Shown here piece after piece: positions 30,974 through 37,315 of a DNA stretch of 37,315 nucleotides. Source of the stretch: a bacterium (GTDB taxonomy: Bacteria; Myxococcota_A; UBA9160; SZUA-336); the NCBI GenBank assembly GCA_024226335.1, contig JAAELY010000137.1:1-37315 (forward strand), given 5' to 3'. Numbering within the stretch: the first letter of the stretch is position 1; every line of letters begins with the position of its first letter. The translations under genes and the position numbers were made by a program. Below the pieces are notes generated by a model that was given only the letters and a program-made list of their open reading frames with translations, was not told where the DNA came from and ran no database searches.

Positions 30974-31183
30974 CTACCAGCTCGACTTGGTCATGCCCGG
31001 GATCTTCCCCTCGAGCGCAAGTTTGCGCAGGCAGATCCGGCAAAGATCATATTTGCGGTAGTAGGCGCGTGAGCGACCGCATTTCCCGCAACGGTTGTAA
31101 AACCGGCTCTGGAATTTCAGACTGCCCGTTGCGCGGGCTTTCCGAAGCCGCGCCTGCTGGTGAACTTTCGAGGTCTTGGCCAT
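30974..31183 (-). CDS. rpsN: 30S ribosomal protein S14 (zinc-binding form)
   Basis: S14 lies in the head of the small subunit. The protein has two CXXC pairs (CGKC and CRIC) around [12 protein letters not shown] and ends [15 protein letters not shown], so it is the zinc-type S14. At 69 residues it is a little longer than the usual 61. The extra residues lie between the N-terminal MAKTSK and the RFYNRC segment. Confidence 0.95.
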   Translation of the reverse strand: MAKTSKVHQQARLRKARATGSLKFQSRFYNRCGKCGRSRAYYRKYDLCRICLRKLALEGKIPGMTKSSW

Positions 31184-31191
31184 GGTGCCCT

Positions 31192-31749
31192 CTACACTCT
31201 GAACGGCATTCCGAGAGACTTGAGCAGCTCGAAGCCCTCTTCATCCCTCGTTGCCGACGTCACGATGCTGACGTTCAATCCACGGATGCGCTCGACCTTG
31301 TCGTAGTCGACCTCCGGGAAAATGATCTGTTCGGTCAGGCCCAGCGTATAGTTGCCGCGACCGTCTAATGCCTTGGAAGAAACTCCGCGAAAGTCGCGCA
31401 CTCGGGGAAGCGCCACATTGATCAGGCGATCCAGGAACTCCCACATATGCGCTCTGCGCAGGGTAACGTTGCAACCGATTGATTGACCTTCGCGAAGGCG
31501 AAAGTTTGCGACCGACTTCTTCGCCTTGGTAATGATCGCCTTCTGGCCTGTGATCACGGCGAGTTCCGCCGCGGCAGCCTCGAGAAGCTTCGCGTTCGTG
31601 AGCGCTTCGCCCAATCCGACGTTCAGCGACACCTTCTTGATCTGCGGCACCTGCATTGGATTCTTGTATTTGAAACGTTCCTGGAGTTGCGGGATCGAAG
31701 TCTCCCGATACTTCAGCAACATCCGCGGGACATAGGCCGCATCAGCCAT
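31192..31749 (-). CDS. rplE: 50S ribosomal protein L5
   Basis: L5 binds 5S rRNA and contacts P-site tRNA and S13. The 185-residue protein contains [39 protein letters not shown] and [21 protein letters not shown]. The ATG at 31749 overlaps the rplX stop by 8 bases; the open frame to 31848 shadows rplX. Confidence 0.97.
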   Translation of the reverse strand: MADAAYVPRMLLKYRETSIPQLQERFKYKNPMQVPQIKKVSLNVGLGEALTNAKLLEAAAAELAVITGQKAIITKAKKSVANFRLREGQSIGCNVTLRRAHMWEFLDRLINVALPRVRDFRGVSSKALDGRGNYTLGLTEQIIFPEVDYDKVERIRGLNVSIVTSATRDEEGFELLKSLGMPFRV

Positions 31750-32053
31750 CGATCTGCTCCCCGTGCTTTTTGCTCCAGCGGACCTGCTTGCCATCGACTT
31801 CTCGGAAGCCGACGCGCGTGCGATCGCCGTTGTGGACGAGAGCGACATTGGAGATGGCGATCGGCGCTTCCTTCTCGATGATCCCGCCCTGCCGATTCGC
31901 AGCGTTCGGCTTCTGGTGCTTCTTGACGATGTTCACCCGCTCGACGACGACCCGCTTCTTCTCGATATCGATACGCAGGACCTCACCACGAGTACCGCGG
32001 CCCTTGCCCGCGAGCACCTCGACCGTATCCCCTTTGCGAATCTTCGCTGGCAT
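31742..32053 (-). CDS. rplX: 50S ribosomal protein L24
   Basis: L24 is an early assembly initiator of the large subunit. The 103-residue protein has the KOW motif ([22 protein letters not shown]) and [16 protein letters not shown] chose the ATG at 32053, forming a one-base TGATG overlap with rplN. A GTG at 32056 (GTGA) is equally close and would add one residue. Confidence 0.96.
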   Translation of the reverse strand: MPAKIRKGDTVEVLAGKGRGTRGEVLRIDIEKKRVVVERVNIVKKHQKPNAANRQGGIIEKEAPIAISNVALVHNGDRTRVGFREVDGKQVRWSKKHGEQIDG

Positions 32054-32421
32054 CACAGCACCTCCGGTGCGAGCGAGACGATCTTCATGAAACGCTTGGC
32101 ACGCAGTTCTCGAGCCACGGGGCCGAAAATGCGAGTGCCGATCGGCTCCTTGTTCGCATCTACCAACACGACGGAGTTGTCATCGAAGCGGATGTAGGAA
32201 CCGTCGGGACGCCCGATTTCCTTCTTCGTTCGAACAATCACCGCCTTGTGCAACTGCTTCTTCTTCACCTTGCTGTCGGGTAGTGCCTCTTTGACCGAGA
32301 CCACGATGATGTCGCCGATCGACGCGTAGCGACGTCGCGACCCACCGAGCACCTTCACGCACAGAACGCGGCGCGCACCAGAGTTATCAGCAACACCCAA
32401 GACGGACTCGGTCTGAATCAC
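32053..32421 (-). CDS. rplN: 50S ribosomal protein L14
   Basis: L14 sits at the subunit interface (bridge B5/B8 region). The 122-residue protein has the pattern [38 protein letters not shown] and [13 protein letters not shown]. The start is GTG, overlapping the rpsQ stop by four bases (GTGA). Confidence 0.98.
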   Translation of the reverse strand: MIQTESVLGVADNSGARRVLCVKVLGGSRRRYASIGDIIVVSVKEALPDSKVKKKQLHKAVIVRTKKEIGRPDGSYIRFDDNSVVLVDANKEPIGTRIFGPVARELRAKRFMKIVSLAPEVL

Positions 32422-32666
32422 GCGAGTTTCTCCTGAACGCGCCAGCGCTTTCGCTTGGACAATGGACGGCTCTCGATCAGGCGAACTTTGTCGCCTGGCT
32501 TGAACTCGTTCATCTCGTCGTGGGCCATAAAGCGCGTTCGTTTCCGGATGTACTTCTTGTAAAGGGGATGCGCGACGGTCCGCGTGACCTCGACGATGAC
32601 GGACTTGTCCATCTTGTCGCTCACGATCACGCCGACCCGCGTCTTTGCCAGGCCTCGGCTGCTCAT
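32418..32666 (-). CDS. rpsQ: 30S ribosomal protein S17
   Basis: S17 is an OB-fold primary binder of 16S rRNA. The 82-residue protein shows [39 protein letters not shown] and [18 protein letters not shown]. It overlaps rpmC by four bases. Confidence 0.97.
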   Translation of the reverse strand: MSSRGLAKTRVGVIVSDKMDKSVIVEVTRTVAHPLYKKYIRKRTRFMAHDEMNEFKPGDKVRLIESRPLSKRKRWRVQEKLA

Positions 32667-32857
32667 ACGCCGTCCTTCAATTGCTTCTCGATCGTCAACA
32701 CTCGCGCCAGATTACGGCGCGCTTCTCGGATCCCAGCGGAGTTCTCCAACTGGCCCGTCGCATGCTTGATCTGCAGACTGAACAGATGGTCGCGGTCCTC
32801 ACGGACGCGATCCTTCAATTCCTCTGGAGTAAGTTTTCGGAGATCGCTCGATTTCAT
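32663..32857 (-). CDS. rpmC: 50S ribosomal protein L29
   Basis: L29 lies at the polypeptide exit and helps form the docking site for trigger factor and SRP. The 64-residue helical-hairpin protein reads [18 protein letters not shown], then [14 protein letters not shown]. It overlaps both rplP and rpsQ by four bases. Confidence 0.96.
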   Translation of the reverse strand: MKSSDLRKLTPEELKDRVREDRDHLFSLQIKHATGQLENSAGIREARRNLARVLTIEKQLKDGV

Positions 32858-33264
32858 TCGGTTCTCTCCAGAATCCGGGTCTTCACACAGAGTTTCGCCG
32901 CCGCTAGCCGCAATGCCTGGCGAGCGACTTCAGGCGTGACGCCTTCCATTTCGTAGAGCACGCGACCCGGCTTCACCTGTGCAACCCAGTACTCGGGATT
33001 TCCCTTTCCCTTTCCCATTCGGGTTTCGGGTGGCCGCTTGGTCATGGGTTTATCGGGAAAGATCCGGATCCAGACTTTTCCGCCGCGTTTTGCGTGGCGA
33101 GTCATCGCAATACGAGCTGCTTCGATCTGGCGGGCAGTGATATTGCCGCGCGTGATCGCCTGCAGGCCAAAATCGCCAAACGACAGATTGGAGCCGCGCA
33201 TCGCTTTGCCGCGGAGTCTGCCCTTCTGGACCTTCCGGTATTTCGTTCGTTTAGGCTGGAGCAT
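32854..33264 (-). CDS. rplP: 50S ribosomal protein L16
   Basis: L16 helps organise the A-site and central protuberance. The 136-residue protein begins [19 protein letters not shown] and has [40 protein letters not shown] and [20 protein letters not shown]. It starts 20 bases after rpsC, the widest gap inside the S10 operon here. Confidence 0.98.
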   Translation of the reverse strand: MLQPKRTKYRKVQKGRLRGKAMRGSNLSFGDFGLQAITRGNITARQIEAARIAMTRHAKRGGKVWIRIFPDKPMTKRPPETRMGKGKGNPEYWVAQVKPGRVLYEMEGVTPEVARQALRLAAAKLCVKTRILERTE

Positions 33265-33284
33265 CGCTGATTCTCATTCGCCTT

Positions 33285-33974
33285 CTAGCGCTTCGGAGGC
33301 TGCTTTTGCGCTTCGTCGCCAAGTCCCAATCGGCGATCGTGCATTTCGGAGTCCGGGACGTAGCCATTGAACACCCAGACCTTCACGCCGATGACTCCGT
33401 AGGTCGTCTTGGCATCGGCCGAACCGTAGTCGATCGCGGCCTTGAGAGTATGCAGAGGAACACGCCCCTCCCGATACTGCGTCGTTCGCGACATCTCGGC
33501 GCCACCGAGTCGTCCCGAGACCTTGATCTTCACGCCCTGCGCTCCGAACTTCATCGCAGCACTGATCGACTTTTTCATGGCTCGACGGAAAGCAACGCGT
33601 CGTACCAGCTGAGTCCCGATGTTCTCCGCGATCAACTGGGCGTCGATCTCGGCCTTGCGGACCTCGCGGATGTTGATGAACACCTCGCGGGAGGTCATGT
33701 CGCCGAGCTCCTTGCGCAACGCATCGACATCCGCCCCGCGCTTGCCAATCAAGATGCCCGGGCGTGCGGTGTGGATATTGACCGACATCTTGTCGGCCCG
33801 TCGCTCGATCACGACCTTGCTGATCCCCGCGTGAAAGACCTTCTTCTTGATGAAGTCGCGAATACGCAAGTCCTCGTGAAGAATCTCGGCGAAGTTCCGC
33901 TCCGCAAACCATCTCGACTGCCATCCGTTGATGACTCCGAGCCGGAACCCGTATGGATGAACCTTCTGTCCCAC
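33285..33974 (-). CDS. rpsC: 30S ribosomal protein S3
   Basis: S3 forms part of the mRNA entry channel. The 229-residue protein has the N-terminal [13 protein letters not shown], a KH domain ([20 protein letters not shown]) and the C-terminal domain with [11 protein letters not shown] and [12 protein letters not shown]. The start is a GTG at 33974 with AGGAG five bases upstream; the open frame to 34217 shadows rplV. Confidence 0.97.
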   Translation of the reverse strand: MGQKVHPYGFRLGVINGWQSRWFAERNFAEILHEDLRIRDFIKKKVFHAGISKVVIERRADKMSVNIHTARPGILIGKRGADVDALRKELGDMTSREVFINIREVRKAEIDAQLIAENIGTQLVRRVAFRRAMKKSISAAMKFGAQGVKIKVSGRLGGAEMSRTTQYREGRVPLHTLKAAIDYGSADAKTTYGVIGVKVWVFNGYVPDSEMHDRRLGLGDEAQKQPPKR

Positions 33975-33982
33975 GCTCTCTC

Positions 33983-34330
33983 CTAACGCTCGTCCAGAAC
34001 GAGCGCGATGTGACTTGTGGCCTTGTTGATCCAGGCAGCGCGACCCTGGGCACGAGGTCGAATCCGCCAATTGCGCGTGCCCTCGTCCACCGTGACCGTT
34101 TTGACGTAGAGGTTGTCGAGATCGATCCCTGCCGAATGGCGCGCGTTGTGCTCTTCCGCATTCGCGAGCGCAGAACGCAGCAGTTTTTCGATCGGACGCG
34201 CCGCCCTCTTGTCGCACGCCTGCAAGATCCCCAGCGCTTCCGCGGCCGGTCGATTGCGGATCAGATCTGCGACAAGGCGTCCCTTTCGGGCACCCATCGA
34301 AATCTTGCGCAGCTTTGCCTTGACCTCCAT
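33983..34330 (-). CDS. rplV: 50S ribosomal protein L22
   Basis: L22 extends a beta-hairpin into the exit tunnel at the macrolide-binding region. The 115-residue protein has [32 protein letters not shown] and [20 protein letters not shown]. The usual tunnel-hairpin residues are present. It follows rpsS by nine bases. Confidence 0.97.
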   Translation of the reverse strand: MEVKAKLRKISMGARKGRLVADLIRNRPAAEALGILQACDKRAARPIEKLLRSALANAEEHNARHSAGIDLDNLYVKTVTVDEGTRNWRIRPRAQGRAAWINKATSHIALVLDER

Positions 34331-34339
34331 CGCGCCTAC

Positions 34340-34618
34340 CTACCTCTGCTTGAGCTTTCGATCGCCCGAGTGCACTGCGGGTTTTCGCGTTGGAGCAAAC
34401 TCACCGAGTCGATGCCCGATCATATTTTCAGTCACGAACACAGGCATGAAAAGACGGCCGTTGTGTACGTGCAGGGTCAAGCCGATCATGTCCGGCGTCA
34501 TCATCGACCGGCGTGACCATGTCTTGATGATCGCCTTCGAACCATTGGCCGTCGCTGCTTCGACCTTCTTCGCCAGGGAGTCCTGAACGTAAGGGCCCTT
34601 CTTGATGGAACGTGCCAT
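34340..34618 (-). CDS. rpsS: 30S ribosomal protein S19
   Basis: S19 is in the head and contacts S13 and 23S rRNA. The 92-residue protein reads [39 protein letters not shown] and [17 protein letters not shown]. It abuts the rplB stop with no gap. Confidence 0.98.
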   Translation of the reverse strand: MARSIKKGPYVQDSLAKKVEAATANGSKAIIKTWSRRSMMTPDMIGLTLHVHNGRLFMPVFVTENMIGHRLGEFAPTRKPAVHSGDRKLKQR

Positions 34619-35446
34619 CTACTTCTGTCCTCGCCTCTTCACGATAAACTTGTCGGAGCGCGGGTTCTTTCGCGTCCTGTGCCCCTTGGTAGGAACGCCC
34701 CAGGGAGTGACCGGATGACGCCCACCCGAACTGCGACCTTCGCCGCCGCCATGGGGATGATCAACCGGATTCATTGCGACACCGCGAACATTGGGACGGC
34801 GCCCGAGCCAACGCGATCGCCCCGCCTTGCCCAGCACCTGATTCTCGTGCTCCGTGTTGCCCACCTGACCGATCGTCGCGATGCACTCAGTGAGCACGCG
34901 TCGAGTCTCGCCGGAAGGCAGTTTGATCTGTGCATACTTGCCTTCGCGCGCCATCAACTGAGCCCCGGCCCCTGCAGAACGCACCATCTGTGCACCCTTT
35001 CCGGGCTTGAGTTCAATATTGTGGATGATCGTGCCTGTCGGGATCACACGCAGTGGAAGCGCATTCCCCGGCCGGATCTCCGCCTTCTCACCCGTCATGA
35101 GTTCGTCGCCGACCTTCAACCCCTGGGGCGAGACGATGTAGCGCTTCTCGCCATCCGCGTAATTCAAGAGGGCGATCAGTGCGGATCGATTCGGATCGTA
35201 TTCGATCGACGCGACTTTCGCGGGGATGTCCCGCTTGTTTCGCCTGAAGTCGATCGTTCGATACCTGCGCTTGTGACCACCGCCGCGGTGAAACGAGGTA
35301 ATCCTTCCGCGGTTGTTGCGGCCACCTGACTTCTTGATCGAAGAAGTCAGACTCTTTTCGGGAGTCGACTTGGTGACGGCGGCGAAGTCGGAAACCGACA
35401 TTCCCCGTCGTCCCGCCGAAGTCGGCTTGTATTTTCGCGTGGCCAT
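34619..35446 (-). CDS. rplB: 50S ribosomal protein L2
   Basis: L2 is needed for subunit association and peptidyl-transferase assembly. The 275-residue protein has [44 protein letters not shown] and the active-region [22 protein letters not shown], which includes the conserved histidine. It follows rplW by three bases. Confidence 0.98.
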   Translation of the reverse strand: MATRKYKPTSAGRRGMSVSDFAAVTKSTPEKSLTSSIKKSGGRNNRGRITSFHRGGGHKRRYRTIDFRRNKRDIPAKVASIEYDPNRSALIALLNYADGEKRYIVSPQGLKVGDELMTGEKAEIRPGNALPLRVIPTGTIIHNIELKPGKGAQMVRSAGAGAQLMAREGKYAQIKLPSGETRRVLTECIATIGQVGNTEHENQVLGKAGRSRWLGRRPNVRGVAMNPVDHPHGGGEGRSSGGRHPVTPWGVPTKGHRTRKNPRSDKFIVKRRGQK

Positions 35447-35449
35447 CCT

Positions 35450-35740
35450 CTAGACCCCTTCAAAGAACTCGATTGCGTCACCTTCGCGCAGTCGCACTCG
35501 GGCTTTCTTCCACGACGGCTTGCGGCCGACTTTCTTCCCCATGCGACGCAACTTGCCGCGCATGCGAAGTGTACGAACGTCGACGACTCCGACGCCGAAC
35601 AACTGTTCGACGGCTGACCTGATCTCCGGCTTGTTTGCATCCGGATGGACCGCGAAGGTCACGACGTTATGCGACTCGCGCTCGATCGTACTCTTCTCCG
35701 TGATCAGCGGTTTGATGATGACCTGTCGCGGATCTTTCAT
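35450..35740 (-). CDS. rplW: 50S ribosomal protein L23
   Basis: L23 is the main docking protein at the tunnel exit for trigger factor and SRP. The 96-residue protein starts MKDPRQVIIKPLITEKSTI and includes FAVHPDANKPEIRSAVEQLFGVGVVDVRT and GRKPSWKKARVRL. It overlaps rplD by four bases. Confidence 0.97.
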   Translation of the reverse strand: MKDPRQVIIKPLITEKSTIERESHNVVTFAVHPDANKPEIRSAVEQLFGVGVVDVRTLRMRGKLRRMGKKVGRKPSWKKARVRLREGDAIEFFEGV

Positions 35741-36309
35741 TGGAGCCGCTCCACGATGGCGTCGACCGCGTCGCGCATCAAGATGAGGTTCTTCCGGGCC
35801 AGTACGTCACGAACGTTGAGACCGGCGACCGGCAGAACGTTGACCGATTTCAAGTTCCGCCCGGCGAGCTCGAGCTTGTGATCTCGTTCTTTTGTGACGA
35901 TCAAAGCATCGGGCGTTTCCATCTCGGCGAGCTTGCTCGCCAGAAGCTTCGTCTTGACTTCGGGAAGGTCGATTGAATCGACTACCCAGACTCGATCCTC
36001 ACTCTTGCGCAGAGAAAGAACCGAACGAAGAGCGGCCTTTCTCACCTTCTTGGGAATGCGTTGCTCGAATGTTCGCGGCTGCGGGCCAAAAACGACTCCA
36101 CCACCCGCGAACTGCGAGGCACGCGTCGTCCCCTGGCGAGCCCGACCGGTACCTTTTTGCTTGAACGGCTTCTTGCCACCACCCGAAACCAGAGCGCGAT
36201 TCTTCGTGGCAGACGTGCCTCGACGCCGGGCATTGAGTTGTGCCACTACCACCGTGTGCAGTAGATCCCGCCGAACCGGGCCGCCGAAGATTTTCGGATC
36301 GAGGTCCAT
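35737..36309 (-). CDS. rplD: 50S ribosomal protein L4, short N-terminus
   Basis: L4 lines the exit tunnel and in E. coli also represses the S10 operon. The 190-residue protein has the long extended-loop region SGGGKKPFKQKGTGRARQGTTRAS and the GGGVVFGPQPR motif, both intact. The N-terminus MDLDPKIFGG starts at a point that in most L4 proteins is preceded by about 16 further residues (first beta strand with a GxxxG-type turn). The ATG has AGGA six bases upstream, formed partly by the rpsJ TAG stop. No earlier start exists in frame before rpsJ. The gene lies directly after rpsJ, where rplC should be. Confidence 0.95.
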   Translation of the reverse strand: MDLDPKIFGGPVRRDLLHTVVVAQLNARRRGTSATKNRALVSGGGKKPFKQKGTGRARQGTTRASQFAGGGVVFGPQPRTFEQRIPKKVRKAALRSVLSLRKSEDRVWVVDSIDLPEVKTKLLASKLAEMETPDALIVTKERDHKLELAGRNLKSVNVLPVAGLNVRDVLARKNLILMRDAVDAIVERLQ

Positions 36310-36317
36310 GATAATTC

Positions 36318-36632
36318 CTAGAGTTTGATCTCGACGTCCACGCCCGCCGAAAGTTCCAGCTTCATGAGCGCGTCTACGGTTTGGGGAGTCGGATCCAGAA
36401 TGTCGATCAGCCGGCGATGCGTCCGAGTCTCGAACTGTTCGCGCGACTTCTTGTCGATATGAGGCCCGCGAAGCACGGTGATCTTGCGAATAGAGGTCGG
36501 TAGAGGAATCGGCCCGGCGGTGCGCGAACCCGTGCGAACCGCCGTATCGAGAATCTCTGCGGCACTCATATCGAGCAATTTGTGATCGAACGCCTTCATA
36601 CGGATCCGAATCTTCGGGGATGCGTCAGCCAT
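36318..36632 (-). CDS. rpsJ: 30S ribosomal protein S10
   Basis: S10 is a head protein and, as NusE, a transcription antitermination factor. The 104-residue protein has [47 protein letters not shown] and the C-terminal [13 protein letters not shown]; it is complete. The ATG follows the tuf stop by six bases (AGGAAG forms the Shine-Dalgarno sequence). It is the first gene of the S10 operon, but is followed by rplD rather than rplC. Confidence 0.98.
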   Translation of the reverse strand: MADASPKIRIRMKAFDHKLLDMSAAEILDTAVRTGSRTAGPIPLPTSIRKITVLRGPHIDKKSREQFETRTHRRLIDILDPTPQTVDALMKLELSAGVDVEIKL

Positions 36633-36638
36633 CTCTTC

Positions 36639-37315
36639 CTACTCGATGATTTCTGCGACGACGCCGGCACCTACGGTGCGACCGCCTTCGCGAATTGCAA
36701 AACGGAGTCCCTGATCCATCGCAATCGGCATGATCAAGTCCACGTCGATCGTGATGTTGTCTCCAGGCATGACCATCTCGGTGCCCTCAGGAAGCTCCAC
36801 GACACCCGTTACGTCCGTCGTGCGGAAGTAAAACTGAGGCCGATAGCCCTTGAAAAACGGCGTGTGACGACCGCCCTCCTCCTTCGTCAATACGTACACC
36901 TCGGCCTTGAACTTCGTATGAGGAGTGATCGAGCCGGGAGCCGAAAGTACCTGCCCCCGCTCCACCTCGTCCTTCTTCGTGCCACGAAGAAGACAACCCA
37001 CGTTGTCTCCCGCCTGGCCCTGGTCCAGAAGCTTCCGGAACATCTCCACACCGGTCACCGTCGTCTTCGTCGTCTCGCGGATGCCCACGATCTCGATCTC
37101 GTCACCCGTGTTTACGATCCCCTGCTCCACACGACCCGTCACTACCGTGCCGCGACCCGAAATCGAAAACACGTCCTCGATCGGCATCAGGAACGGCTTG
37201 TCCAAGGCTCGCTCAGGCTGCGGAATCGTCGAGTCCAATGACTCCATCAGCTCATCGATGCACTTGTTCGCATCGTCGTCCGAAGGATTCTCGCCAGCCT
37301 TCAATGCGCTGCCAC
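36639..37315 (-). CDS. tuf: Elongation factor Tu (C-terminal part, cut by window edge)
   Basis: EF-Tu delivers aminoacyl-tRNA to the ribosome. The last ~224 residues are present, entering at [14 protein letters not shown], just after the GTPase domain. Domain 2 ([26 protein letters not shown]) and domain 3 ([46 protein letters not shown]) follow. A TTG inside this frame at 37304 is not the true start; the coding frame runs off the window. The tuf-rpsJ junction is the standard str/S10 boundary. Confidence 0.97.
   Translation of the reverse strand, partial: GSALKAGENPSDDDANKCIDELMESLDSTIPQPERALDKPFLMPIEDVFSISGRGTVVTGRVEQGIVNTGDEIEIVGIRETTKTTVTGVEMFRKLLDQGQAGDNVGCLLRGTKKDEVERGQVLSAPGSITPHTKFKAEVYVLTKEEGGRHTPFFKGYRPQFYFRTTDVTGVVELPEGTEMVMPGDNITIDVDLIMPIAMDQGLRFAIREGGRTVGAGVVAEIIE

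Overview
This window is a stretch of bacterial chromosome, moderately GC-rich (roughly 60% by eye), in which every recognisable gene lies on the minus strand. Coding density is very high: most gene junctions overlap by 1-8 bases or are separated by fewer than 25, and the longest gap is about 135 bases. I see no tRNA, rRNA, insertion sequence, phage gene, CRISPR array or long repeat. Gene order and protein character (argS next to a SPOR-domain gene, alaC-hom-thrC, zinc-type S4/S14/L36, a long-form RecG) suggest a member of the former Deltaproteobacteria and relatives (Myxococcota, Desulfobacterota or Binatota-like). This is inference, and the lineage cannot be fixed without a tree.

Transcription runs from high to low coordinates. 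The right half (about 37315-22847) is the tuf-S10-spc-alpha ribosomal supercluster: tuf (partial), rpsJ, rplD, rplW, rplB, rpsS, rplV, rpsC, rplP, rpmC, rpsQ, rplN, rplX, rplE, rpsN, rpsH, rplF, rplR, rpsE, rpmD, rplO, secY, adk, map, rpmJ, rpsM, rpsK, rpsD, rpoA, rplQ. The order is canonical with two absences. rplC (L3) is missing between rpsJ and rplD, and infA is missing between map and rpmJ. The missing rplC goes with an L4 that lacks about its first 16 residues.

The ribosomal operon then runs without a gap into a cell-envelope and translation block (22850-14908): a TlpA-like thioredoxin, a FtsB/DivIC-like division protein, argS, a SPOR-domain protein, rfbD (dTDP-4-dehydrorhamnose reductase), a UDP-glucuronate-decarboxylase-like sugar dehydratase, lepA and lepB.

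Next is a pyrimidine operon (14911-7680): promoter, a PyrR-binding hairpin, pyrR, pyrB, pyrC, carA, carB. Together they supply the steps from glutamine, bicarbonate and aspartate to dihydroorotate. The leader hairpin carries the CNGNGA-type hexaloop recognised by PyrR, and its lower stem pairs with the pyrR Shine-Dalgarno sequence, so feedback at the level of translation is the likely mode. The left end (7591-1) holds recG and then lipA-alaC-hom-thrC-glpX (partial), joining lipoate synthesis, alanine and threonine biosynthesis and a gluconeogenic phosphatase.

I found no clearly new multi-gene system. The two observations most worth checking are the rplC-less S10 operon with its shortened L4, and the PyrR hairpin that appears to mask the pyrR ribosome-binding site.
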